DNA from: Candidatus Palauibacter polyketidifaciens | GTDB taxonomy: Bacteria > Gemmatimonadota > Gemmatimonadetes > Palauibacterales > Palauibacteraceae | NCBI RefSeq assembly: GCF_947581785.1 | Contig: NZ_CANPVO010000014.1 | Location: forward strand, 1-64,000 | Direction of reading: 5' to 3' | Length of the DNA stretch: 64,000 bases | Shown here: in pieces, positions 34,275 to 41,863 of the stretch | Numbering within the stretch: the first letter of the stretch is position 1 | Layout: each line of letters opens with the position of its first letter | Notes under the pieces: generated by a model | What the model was told of the DNA's origin: nothing | Database searches by the model: none | The model's input: the letters and a program-made list of their open reading frames with translations, nothing else | Position numbers and translations under genes: made by a program

Positions 34275-35078
34275 TCAGCGGGCGGGGGTCGCGGAGAGCG
34301 CGTAGAGGAAGAGGTTCACGCCCATCCTGATCGCGGATTCCCGCACCTCGGGCGCGTCCCCGTGAACTCCCTCGTCTTCCCAGCCGTCCCCCAGATCGGA
34401 TTCGAAGCTGTAGTAGACCGCGAGGCGGCCATCGAGGAAGATGCCGAACCCCTGCGCGGGATTCCCGTCGTGCTCGTGAATCTTGGGCAGGCCGTCCGGC
34501 ATCTCGTAAAAGATCCGGTAGATGCTGTGCTCGAGCGGCACTTCGGCGAGGGGAAGGTCCGGGAAGAGGCGGGCAATCTCCCGGCGAAAGGACTCGTCCA
34601 GGCCGTAGTTGTCGTCCACGTGGAGGAAGCCGCCCCCGTACAGGTAGGCGCGCAACCGTTCGATCTCGAGCGCCGTGAAGGACATGTTCCCGTGTCCCGT
34701 CGCGTACAGGTACGGGTGGTCGGCGAGGTCGGGATCCGCGGCGCCCACCTCCGCGGGCCGGCCGGCGACCGGAATCCCCGTCCGGGATCGGATCTGCTCG
34801 AGGAGGTTGTCGAGGCTCGAGGGGTTCGCGTACCAGTCGCCCCCGCCGTCGTAGCGCAGGCGTGCGATTGTCGGCGGCTCCGTCCGCAGCGACCCGCCCG
34901 GCGGCTGCCCGGCGAGGCTCGGACAGGACCCGAGCGCCGCCAACGCGGCGGCGGCGACCGCGACGAATCCGAGCACCATCTGCGGCGTGCGGTCGCCGCG
35001 TCGCTGCGGGGCGCGGCAATGAGGACAGATTTTCGTCGCGTCCGGCACGTTGCACCGGCAGCGCCGGCACGGCTTCAT
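34275..35078 (-). CDS. DUF4159 protein with N-terminal zinc ribbon
   Basis: A 267-residue protein. Residues 1-25 form a four-Cys zinc ribbon (CRRCRCNVPDATKICPHC). A hydrophobic helix follows (about 38-55, ending SCPSLAGQ), then a DUF4159 domain: IARLRYDGGGDWYANPSSLDNLL, FLHVDDNYGLDESFRREIARLFPD, HSIYRIFYEM, LPKIHEHDGNPAQGFGIFLDGRLAVYYSFESDLGDGWED. The domain has a glutamine amidotransferase-like fold in related proteins and is common in gliding or MoxR-linked envelope loci; its function is unknown. The ATG at 35078 has GGAGGAG five bases upstream. The zinc ribbon before the membrane helix would be cytoplasmic. Confidence 0.85.
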   Translation of the reverse strand: MKPCRRCRCNVPDATKICPHCRAPQRRGDRTPQMVLGFVAVAAAALAALGSCPSLAGQPPGGSLRTEPPTIARLRYDGGGDWYANPSSLDNLLEQIRSRTGIPVAGRPAEVGAADPDLADHPYLYATGHGNMSFTALEIERLRAYLYGGGFLHVDDNYGLDESFRREIARLFPDLPLAEVPLEHSIYRIFYEMPDGLPKIHEHDGNPAQGFGIFLDGRLAVYYSFESDLGDGWEDEGVHGDAPEVRESAIRMGVNLFLYALSATPAR

Positions 35079-35259
35079 ACGAACTCCTCCGCCAGGGCTC
35101 GACCTGGGTTCATCTTGGCGCCTCGGTCGCATGGCGCGGCACTTCGGCCGCGTGGTGTCCCACCCGTAGATTATCGGTTCGCGCGGTCCGGGGCGAAGGC
35201 TTAGGATGTGCCGCGCGACGGGCCGCTTTCCGGCCTGCCGGACCACGAGGACCTGGACG

Positions 35260-36399
35260 ATGCGTCGATACTCGGCCTACGACCCCCCTGAGTACGTCTC
35301 CTGGCAGCCGGACCCCGAACTCCTCGAGGAGTACAGGTCGCGCATCCGTGCGGACGACGCCCGCGAGCGAGAGATCGCCGCGCTCCCTCCCGAGGCGTAC
35401 ATCGCCCTGTATCGGGGACTCCTCCGCTTCCGCCTCAGCGATATCGCGCTCACGAGGTGGGTGAAGCAGGGCGTGATCTCGAAGGCGTGGCTCGGTACCG
35501 GAGAGGAAGCCGTAACGGTTGGGGCGGTGAACGCGCTCGACCGCCGCGGTTCCGAGGGGGACATCGTGGGTCCCATGATCCGCAACCAGGGGGCGAACCA
35601 CGAGATGGGCATGCCGATGGCGGAGGTGTTCCGCACCTACCTCGGGACGGCGGACGCCCCCGCGGAGGGACGGGATCTGCACCTGGGGGATCTGCGCTAC
35701 GGCGTGTGCCCGCCCATCAGCATGGTCGCCACGCTGTCGACGGTCATGAACGGGTTCGCCCTCGCGTTCCGGATTCGCGGAGAGCCCCGCGTGGCGCTGA
35801 CCTGGGTCGGAGACGGCGCGACGAAACACGGCGAGGCGCACGAGGCGTTCGCCTTCGCGGCATCGCTCGGGCTGCCGATCGTTTTCATCATCCAGAACAA
35901 CCAGGTGGCGCTGGGTACGCGGCTGGATCAGCACCACGTGCCGCCCGATTTCGCGGCTTGGGGCGCGGCGTACGGGATCCCTTCCGAATCGGTGGACGGG
36001 AACCATGTGCTCGAGGTCTACGCGGCAACGCGCGTGGCCGCCGAACGCTGCCGGCGGGGAGAGGGCCCGCAACTCATCGAAGCGCGTACCTTCCGCATGG
36101 GAGGGCACGCGACGCACGACGTGCGCGAGGCCCGGGCCATCTTTTCACGTGAGCTGTTCCGGCACTGGGGGCGGCGCGACCCGATCGGACTCTATGAAGA
36201 GTACCTGGCGGGGATCGACCTCGGAGTCGCCGGCGCCGGCAGCCTGCGAGACCGGAACCTCCGGAAGCTGGCATTGGTGGAGCGGGAAGTGGAGGCGGAA
36301 ATCGAGCAGGCCGCAAGCGAGGCCCTGGCGAGCCGTGAGAGCGCGGCACCCCGCGGCGAAACGGTGACGCGCGGCGTGTACGGCGGGGTGTCGGCATGA
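35260..36399 (+). CDS. Thiamine-dependent 2-oxoacid dehydrogenase E1 alpha subunit
   Basis: A 379-residue E1 alpha-type protein. The ThDP-binding motif runs from WVGDGATKHGEAHEAFAFAASLGLPIVF to the Asn pair in IQNNQVALGT, and RTFRMGGHATHD near the C-terminus is a usual E1 alpha feature. It would decarboxylate pyruvate or a branched-chain 2-oxoacid together with an E1 beta subunit. No E1 beta, E2 or E3 gene is adjacent, which is unusual, so the partner and substrate are open. The ATG at 35260 has GAGG about nine bases upstream. The gene overlaps the next small gene by 4 bp. Confidence 0.88.
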   Translation: MRRYSAYDPPEYVSWQPDPELLEEYRSRIRADDAREREIAALPPEAYIALYRGLLRFRLSDIALTRWVKQGVISKAWLGTGEEAVTVGAVNALDRRGSEGDIVGPMIRNQGANHEMGMPMAEVFRTYLGTADAPAEGRDLHLGDLRYGVCPPISMVATLSTVMNGFALAFRIRGEPRVALTWVGDGATKHGEAHEAFAFAASLGLPIVFIIQNNQVALGTRLDQHHVPPDFAAWGAAYGIPSESVDGNHVLEVYAATRVAAERCRRGEGPQLIEARTFRMGGHATHDVREARAIFSRELFRHWGRRDPIGLYEEYLAGIDLGVAGAGSLRDRNLRKLALVEREVEAEIEQAASEALASRESAAPRGETVTRGVYGGVSA

Positions 36400-36854
36400 C
36401 GGGCGGAGGCGCTCGCCCGCGGCGCTCGGGCACGATCGATGGCGCATCGTGGACGGTGTACGAGGCCGCCCGCGCGCCATCCGGCCTCGGGCTCGGCTAC
36501 TTCGTCTGCGACGACCCGGAGGTGGCGGACCGACGGACGGCGCTTCCCGCCGGACTCGCCGTGTCGGACCTCGACGACGAGGCCTTCCGCGCGTTGTGGG
36601 AGGCGGGACGACCGCTCACGGCGACCGAGCGCCGGGTCGTCGATGGCGACGGAGCGATCTGGCTTGCCCGGAGCATGGGGCCGGTCTGGGCGGAGGGGGG
36701 GAGCGCGGCGGATACGGTAGGCCTCCGGCTGTGCTGCGTCAGCGCGCATCGCCCGGTGGTGGAGTTGAACGGCGCCACGCTCTCCGAGATGTCGGACGCT
36801 GAACTGATCGCGCGCCTTGGCGCCCCCGAAGGAGTCGCGCCATCCTCCGACTGA
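36396..36854 (+). CDS. Small protein of unknown function between E1 alpha and RNase Z
   Basis: A 152-residue cytoplasmic protein with no recognisable domain. It has GASWTVYEAARAPSGLGLGYFVCDD near the N-terminus, a central LDDEAFRALWEAGRPLTATERRVVDGDGAIWLARS, and an acidic end. Codon use looks like its neighbours, and the 4-bp overlap with the E1 alpha gene and the overlap with the RNase Z start support a real, cotranslated gene. Confidence 0.7.
   Translation: MTGGGARPRRSGTIDGASWTVYEAARAPSGLGLGYFVCDDPEVADRRTALPAGLAVSDLDDEAFRALWEAGRPLTATERRVVDGDGAIWLARSMGPVWAEGGSAADTVGLRLCCVSAHRPVVELNGATLSEMSDAELIARLGAPEGVAPSSD
36829..36834 (+). promoter_or_regulatory. Ribosome-binding site for the RNase Z gene
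   Basis: AAGGAG, a near-perfect Shine-Dalgarno sequence, sits inside the end of the preceding gene and seven bases before ATC at 36842. The position selects ATC (or less well CTG at 36851) as the start of the RNase Z frame. Confidence 0.6.
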
Positions 36855-37780
36855 CGTTTCTCGGAACGGCTTCCTCGCGGCCGACGGTGTCGCGGAACGT
36901 TTCGTCGCTCGCCCTGAAGCGCGGGGGGCGGTTGTTTCTTCTCGACTGCGGCGAGGGGACGCAACGGCAGATGATGCGGTACGGGGTGGGCTTTTCCCTC
37001 GACGACATCCTCATCACGCACCTTCACTCCGACCACTACCTGGGGCTCGCGGGCCTGCTCCGCACGATGAGCCTCCAGGGGCGCAATGAGCGGCTCCGGA
37101 TCTGGACGCCGCACGGGACGGGCGAGACGATCCGCGCGCTCCGGGACCTGGGAGGGGATCGTCTGGCCTTCGACGCGACCGTGCACGAACTCCGGGCGGG
37201 CGAGGCGGTCGAAGGGGACGGTTTTCGGTTGGAGGCATTCGCGACCGAGCATACCCGGCGCTCGCTCGGATACGCCCTGATCGAGGATGTCCGTCCCGGA
37301 AGGTTCGATGTGGCGGCGGCCCGTGAAATGGGGGTCCCCGAGGGTCCGCTCTTCGGCCGTCTTCATCGCGGGGAGAGTGTGGATCTCGAGGACGGTCGGC
37401 GCGTCCACCCCGCGGAGCTCGTGGGTCCGCCGCGGCCGGGCAGGAAGGTCGTGTACACGGGGGACACGCGTCCCTCCGCCGAAACCGTCCGGGTCTCGCG
37501 CGACGCCGACGTCCTCGTGCATGAGGCGACGTTCACGGAGGAGGAACGGGGTCGGGCGCAGGAAACCGGCCACTCCACCGCCGCCGCCGCGGCCCGGGTC
37601 GCGCGCGAGGCGGGCGTGCGGCGGCTCGTTCTGACGCACATCAGCGCCCGCTACGCCGAGCGGCCGGCACAACTGCTCGAGGAGGCGCGCACCGTCTTCC
37701 CCCGGGCGGAACTCGCGCGCGACGGCTGGTCCACCGACGTCTCCTTCGCTGACGCGGAGCCCGGAGATCCGGACCCTTGA
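36842..37780 (+). CDS. rnz: Ribonuclease Z
   Basis: A metallo-beta-lactamase-fold endonuclease that trims tRNA 3' ends. The zinc motif is HLHSDHYLGL; other ligands are in the EHTRRSLGY, YTGDTRPS, EATFTEEE, GHSTAAAA and LTHISARY segments. The conserved first strand LRLTFLGTASSRPTVSRNVSSLAL begins before any ATG, GTG or TTG in this frame, since the first is GTG at 36887 inside that region and an in-frame stop lies at 36800. The ATC at 36842, seven bases after AAGGAG, is the best start and gives 312 residues. The stop overlaps the aroA-cmk start (TTGA). Confidence 0.88.
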   Translation: MLRLTFLGTASSRPTVSRNVSSLALKRGGRLFLLDCGEGTQRQMMRYGVGFSLDDILITHLHSDHYLGLAGLLRTMSLQGRNERLRIWTPHGTGETIRALRDLGGDRLAFDATVHELRAGEAVEGDGFRLEAFATEHTRRSLGYALIEDVRPGRFDVAAAREMGVPEGPLFGRLHRGESVDLEDGRRVHPAELVGPPRPGRKVVYTGDTRPSAETVRVSRDADVLVHEATFTEEERGRAQETGHSTAAAAARVAREAGVRRLVLTHISARYAERPAQLLEEARTVFPRAELARDGWSTDVSFADAEPGDPDP

Positions 37781-39759
37781 TCCGGGTGCGCGTACCCGGG
37801 GACAAGTCGATCTCCCACCGCGCCGCGCTAATCGCGCCGCTCGCCTCGTCGGCCTCCGTCGTGCGCGGTCTCTCGGACGGCGCCGATGTGCGCGCCAGCG
37901 TGCGAGCGATGCAGCGGCTCGGTGCCGCCGTCGAGTGTGAGGAGGAGGAGGGGCGCGGCCTCACGATCCGCTGTGCGGGCGGCGGGCTCGACGTTACCTC
38001 GGCTCCGCGGCTCGACTGCGGGAACAGCGGGACGACGGCGCGCCTCCTCGCCGGGATCCTGGCGGGTTCCGGCGTCGCGGCCGTCCTGGATGGCGATCCA
38101 TCGCTTCGCAGCCGTCCCATGCGCCGCGTCATCTATCCGCTGCAGGCCATGGGGGCACGGGTCGAGTACGACGGGGAGCCGGAGCGCCTTCCCGTGCGGT
38201 TTCGAGGGCGAGCCACGGGGACGTTGAGGACGCTGCGCCACCGCGGCCGGGTCGCCAGCGCCCAGGTCAAGTCGGCCATCCTTCTCGCCGGCGTGCTGGC
38301 CCGCGTCCGGGTCGAGGTCAGCGAGCCCGCCCTCTCCCGGGACCACACCGAGCGCATGCTGGCCGGGATGGGGGTGCCGCTCGCATTCGACGCCGGGCGG
38401 ACCGGGGCGGGGGAGGTGCGCTTCGATCCATCGGATTGGGAGGGTGCGCTCGAGGGTCTCCGCATGACCGTTCCCGGCGATCCGTCCTCGGCGGCCTTCC
38501 TCATCGGGGCGGCGCTCCTCGGCGGCCGCACGGTGAGGGTGGCGGACGTGGCGGCCAACCCCGGCCGCATCGGATTTCTTTCCGTGCTCGAAGAGATGGG
38601 GGCCGGCGTCGACCGGGACCCCGCACCGACGGAGGGCGGGGAACCGCGGGAGGCGTGGACCGTGCATCCCCCCGACGACCTGCGGGCGTTCTCGATCGGC
38701 GGCGACCTGATCCCGCGCGTGATCGACGAGATTCCGCTCCTCGCCGTCCTCGCCGCCCGAGCGCGGGGCCGTTCGGAAATTCGCGACGCCGCCGAGTTGC
38801 GCGTGAAGGAGAGCGACCGCCTCGCCGTCCTGGCCCGGACGCTCGGGAAACTCGGCGTCGTCGTGGAGGAAAGGCCGGACGGCCTCACGATCCAGGGCCG
38901 TGCCGGGCGGCTGCGCGGCGATGTCGACGCGCACGGCGACCACCGGATCGCCATGGCGTTCGGGGTTCTCGACGCGGCGGGAGACGCCGACCTGCGGATC
39001 GACGACCAGGCGTGCGCGGACGTCTCGTATCCGGATTTCTGGGACGCCCTGGAGCCTTTCCGTCGCGGTTCACGCGGAGGGTCTCTTCCGCGAACGGGAC
39101 GGGTGATCGCGGTGGACGGCCCCGCCGCTTCCGGCAAGAGCAGTACGGCGCGGAGCGTGGCCCGACGACTCGGCTTCGTGCATGTGAACTCCGGACTGCT
39201 CTACCGGGCGATCACCTGGTGGGCGCTCGACAGGGGCATCGCCGAAGACGAGCCGTCGATCGAGGCTGCGGTGCCCGGGCTCGACGTCGATCTCGTCCCC
39301 GCGGACGACGGGTTCGATGTATCCGTTGCGGGGACCCGGCCCGGCCGCGGTCTCGAATCGTCCGAGGTGACCGCGCGGGTGTCCGCCGTTTCCACGCTTC
39401 CGGCGGTTCGGGATGTCGTGCTGGAGCGGCTGCGCCGGGCGGGCCGCCGCCACGAGATCGTCTGCGAGGGACGCGACATCGGCACCGCCGTCTTCCCCGA
39501 CGCGGAGCTAAAGGTCTTCCTCGTGGCGGACGTCGGCGAGAGAGCCCGCCGTCGACTGCGCCAGCGCGCCGCTCCCTTCACGGAGGACGACCTCGAGCGC
39601 GAGGTCCGGCGGATCGACGCGCGCGACCGGCTGGATCGATCGCGTCCCCTGTCCCCGCTCCGGCGAGCGCCCGACGCGATCGAGATCGACACGACCTCCA
39701 TGTCCCCGGGCCGCGTCGTGGACGCGATCCTCGAGCTTGCGGCCTCCGCTTTCCGTTGA
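37777..39759 (+). CDS. aroA-cmk: Fused EPSP synthase and cytidylate kinase
   Basis: A 660-residue fusion. Residues 1 to about 430 are 3-phosphoshikimate 1-carboxyvinyltransferase (aromatic amino acid pathway): PGDKSISHRA, DCGNSGTTARLL, SAQVKSAILLAG, DEIPLLAVLAA, RVKESDR and DHRIAMAF are all intact. Residues about 443-660 are cytidylate kinase (CMP/dCMP phosphorylation) with P-loop DGPAASGKSS (Lys454) and EGRDIGTAVFPDAELKVFL. The linker is short (RRGSRGGSLPRTG). Both halves look active. The TTG start at 37777 overlaps the rnz stop. In many bacteria aroA, cmk and rpsA are neighbours, so the fusion preserves a common gene order. Confidence 0.95.
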   Translation: MIRVRVPGDKSISHRAALIAPLASSASVVRGLSDGADVRASVRAMQRLGAAVECEEEEGRGLTIRCAGGGLDVTSAPRLDCGNSGTTARLLAGILAGSGVAAVLDGDPSLRSRPMRRVIYPLQAMGARVEYDGEPERLPVRFRGRATGTLRTLRHRGRVASAQVKSAILLAGVLARVRVEVSEPALSRDHTERMLAGMGVPLAFDAGRTGAGEVRFDPSDWEGALEGLRMTVPGDPSSAAFLIGAALLGGRTVRVADVAANPGRIGFLSVLEEMGAGVDRDPAPTEGGEPREAWTVHPPDDLRAFSIGGDLIPRVIDEIPLLAVLAARARGRSEIRDAAELRVKESDRLAVLARTLGKLGVVVEERPDGLTIQGRAGRLRGDVDAHGDHRIAMAFGVLDAAGDADLRIDDQACADVSYPDFWDALEPFRRGSRGGSLPRTGRVIAVDGPAASGKSSTARSVARRLGFVHVNSGLLYRAITWWALDRGIAEDEPSIEAAVPGLDVDLVPADDGFDVSVAGTRPGRGLESSEVTARVSAVSTLPAVRDVVLERLRRAGRRHEIVCEGRDIGTAVFPDAELKVFLVADVGERARRRLRQRAAPFTEDDLEREVRRIDARDRLDRSRPLSPLRRAPDAIEIDTTSMSPGRVVDAILELAASAFR

Positions 39760-39784
39760 CGCTCCCCCAGCGCGAATCTAAGTT
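39756..39784 (+). promoter_or_regulatory. Candidate housekeeping promoter of rpsA
   Basis: TTGACG (39756-39761) overlaps the aroA-cmk stop and is followed after 17 bases by TAAGTT (39779-39784). Transcription would begin near 39791 and give a leader of about 177 bases before rpsA. Confidence 0.5.
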
Positions 39785-39828
39785 AGCCTACTGTTCGAGG
39801 ACCGTGGCGGAAAAAGTGGCGCTTCGCC

Positions 39829-39863
39829 CCGGATCCTGTGGAGACCCGACACCAGGGGATCGG
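39829..39863 (+). other. Imperfect hairpin in the rpsA leader
   Basis: Bases 39829-39841 pair with 39852-39863 in a stem of about eleven pairs with one bulge and one mismatch around a 10-base loop. A run of six T follows at 39908-39913. The leader may be a site for feedback control by S1 protein, as in enterobacteria, but no homology to the known E. coli leader is seen. Confidence 0.4.
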
Positions 39864-39967
39864 CCGGCGGCTGGGCGGAGATGGTGATGCTCGGTCGGGG
39901 TCGATTCTTTTTTGCCACGAGGCCCGGCGGGACGCACCGTTGGCCCCGCGCGGGAGCTTGATTCCCT

Positions 39968-41863
39968 ATGCCCGACGACACGAACCCTCAGACCGAAGTC
40001 CCCGAGACCGAAGTCCCCGAGACGGACATCCCCGAGACCACGGACGCGTCGACGGAAATCGACGACGCCGCTCAGGAAGAGGTGGAGGTGGCCGTCGCGA
40101 CGCCGCCGGCCGCTTTCGAGCCCAGTGCCATCGATCTGGATCTCGATGCGGATCCCCGGGATGACTCCCAGCACGATCAGGCCGAGTACGCCGAACTCTA
40201 CGCGCTCTACGAAGACACCCTCAGTCGCATCACCGAAGGTGAGATCGTCTCCGCGCAGGTCATCGGAAAGACGGAGACGGACATCATCCTGGATGTCGGC
40301 TTCAAGTCCGAAGGAGCCGTCCCGCTCGAAGAGTTCGCGGATCCGGACGAAGTTGAGATGGGCGATTCCGTCGATGTCCTCCTCGAGAGCCTCGAGGATG
40401 AGGAAGGCGTCGTCGTCCTCTCGAAGAAGAAGGCGGATTTCCTCCGCGTCTGGGAGAAGATCAAGGACGCCTTCGACAACAACCGTCCCGTGCAGGGGCG
40501 CATCAAGCGGAAGATCAAGGGTGGCGTGACGGTCGATCTCATGGGGGTCGACGCGTTCCTGCCCGGATCCCAGATCGCGCTTCGCCGCGTACCCAACGTC
40601 GACGACCTTCTGGGCGACGAATACGACTTCAAGATCCTCAAGCTCAACAAGCGCCGCCGGAACATCGTGGTGAGCCGTCGCGTCCTTCTCGAAGAGGAGC
40701 GGGCAGGGAAGCGAGAGGAACTCAAGAAGGAGCTGTCCGTGGGCGACGTGCGCCCCGGCATCGTCAAGAACATCACGGACTTCGGCGCTTTCATCGACCT
40801 CGGCGGGATGGACGGCCTCCTCCACATCACCGACATGTCCTGGGGGCGCATCGGCCATCCGTCGGAAGTCTGCGAGATCGGCCAGTCGCTCGAGATCAAG
40901 ATCCTCGACATCGACTGGGACCGGGAGAGGATCTCGCTCGGCCTCAAGCAGCTTCAGGAGTACCCCTGGAAGAACGTGGCCGAGAAGTATCCGGTCGGGA
41001 CGCGCGTGCTGGGCCGGGTCGTCTCGATTACGAACTACGGCGCCTTCGTCGAACTCGAGCGCGGGATCGAGGGTCTCGTCCACATCTCCGAGATGTCTTG
41101 GACCCGCAACGTCCGCCATCCCTCCCAGCTCGTCGGCATCAACGACAAGGTCGAATGCGTCGTGCTGCGCGTCGATGAGGAGGCACAGAAGATCTCGCTC
41201 GGGATGAAGCAGGTGGAGGAGGACCCGTGGTTGGCGCTGCCGGCGCAGTACCCGCCGGGGACGAAGATCCGCGGGCTGGTCCGCAACCTCACGTCCTTCG
41301 GCGCCTTCGTGGAGGTCGAGGCGGGAATCGACGGCCTCGTCCATATCTCCGACATGAGCTGGACGCGGCGGGTGCAGCATCCGGCCGAGGTGCTCCGGAA
41401 GGGGGAGGAGGTCGATGTCGTCGTGCTCTCGATCGATCCCGACCAGAAGCGGATCTCCCTCGGTTTGAAGCAGGTGCAGGAAGATCCCTGGTATCAGCTT
41501 GCGCAGGCGTACCAGCCGGGACGGGAAGTGGCGGGCTCGATCACGCGTCTGCTCGAGAAGGGCGTCGTCGTGGACCTCGGGAGCGATCTCGAAGGATTCG
41601 TGCCGATCTCGCAACTCGGGGTGGAGGCGCCGGTCACCGAGCCCGCCGACCACTTTGACGAGGGACATCGGCTGGAACTGCGCGTACTCGAGACGGATCC
41701 CATCAACCGTCGCATCGTTCTTGCCGTCGTGGACGCACCCGATGTCCCGTACGCCGCCGAAGAGGTAGAGTACGAGAACATGGCGGCGTCGAAGTCGGGC
41801 TCCGCGGCGGATGACACGGACGAGGGGGAGCAGTCCGATTCCGGTGGTGAGGCAGGGGAGTAG
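39968..41863 (+). CDS. rpsA: 30S ribosomal protein S1
   Basis: A 631-residue S1 with an acidic N-terminal extension that contains a short TEVPE/TDIPE repeat, then six S1 RNA-binding domains; domains 3-6 are recognised by repeated ITDFGAFIDLGG / ITNYGAFVELERG / LTSFGAFVEVEAG and GLVHISEMSW-like segments. It binds mRNA on the 30S subunit and helps unfold structured messages. The C-terminal tail is acidic and low complexity. The ATG at 39968 has GGAG 11 bases upstream. Confidence 0.96.
   Translation: MPDDTNPQTEVPETEVPETDIPETTDASTEIDDAAQEEVEVAVATPPAAFEPSAIDLDLDADPRDDSQHDQAEYAELYALYEDTLSRITEGEIVSAQVIGKTETDIILDVGFKSEGAVPLEEFADPDEVEMGDSVDVLLESLEDEEGVVVLSKKKADFLRVWEKIKDAFDNNRPVQGRIKRKIKGGVTVDLMGVDAFLPGSQIALRRVPNVDDLLGDEYDFKILKLNKRRRNIVVSRRVLLEEERAGKREELKKELSVGDVRPGIVKNITDFGAFIDLGGMDGLLHITDMSWGRIGHPSEVCEIGQSLEIKILDIDWDRERISLGLKQLQEYPWKNVAEKYPVGTRVLGRVVSITNYGAFVELERGIEGLVHISEMSWTRNVRHPSQLVGINDKVECVVLRVDEEAQKISLGMKQVEEDPWLALPAQYPPGTKIRGLVRNLTSFGAFVEVEAGIDGLVHISDMSWTRRVQHPAEVLRKGEEVDVVVLSIDPDQKRISLGLKQVQEDPWYQLAQAYQPGREVAGSITRLLEKGVVVDLGSDLEGFVPISQLGVEAPVTEPADHFDEGHRLELRVLETDPINRRIVLAVVDAPDVPYAAEEVEYENMAASKSGSAADDTDEGEQSDSGGEAGE

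Noticed and set aside
36887..37780. RNase Z starting at GTG 36887
   Set aside because: This start removes the conserved first beta strand LTFLGTASSRPT, which is clearly encoded upstream in the same frame.
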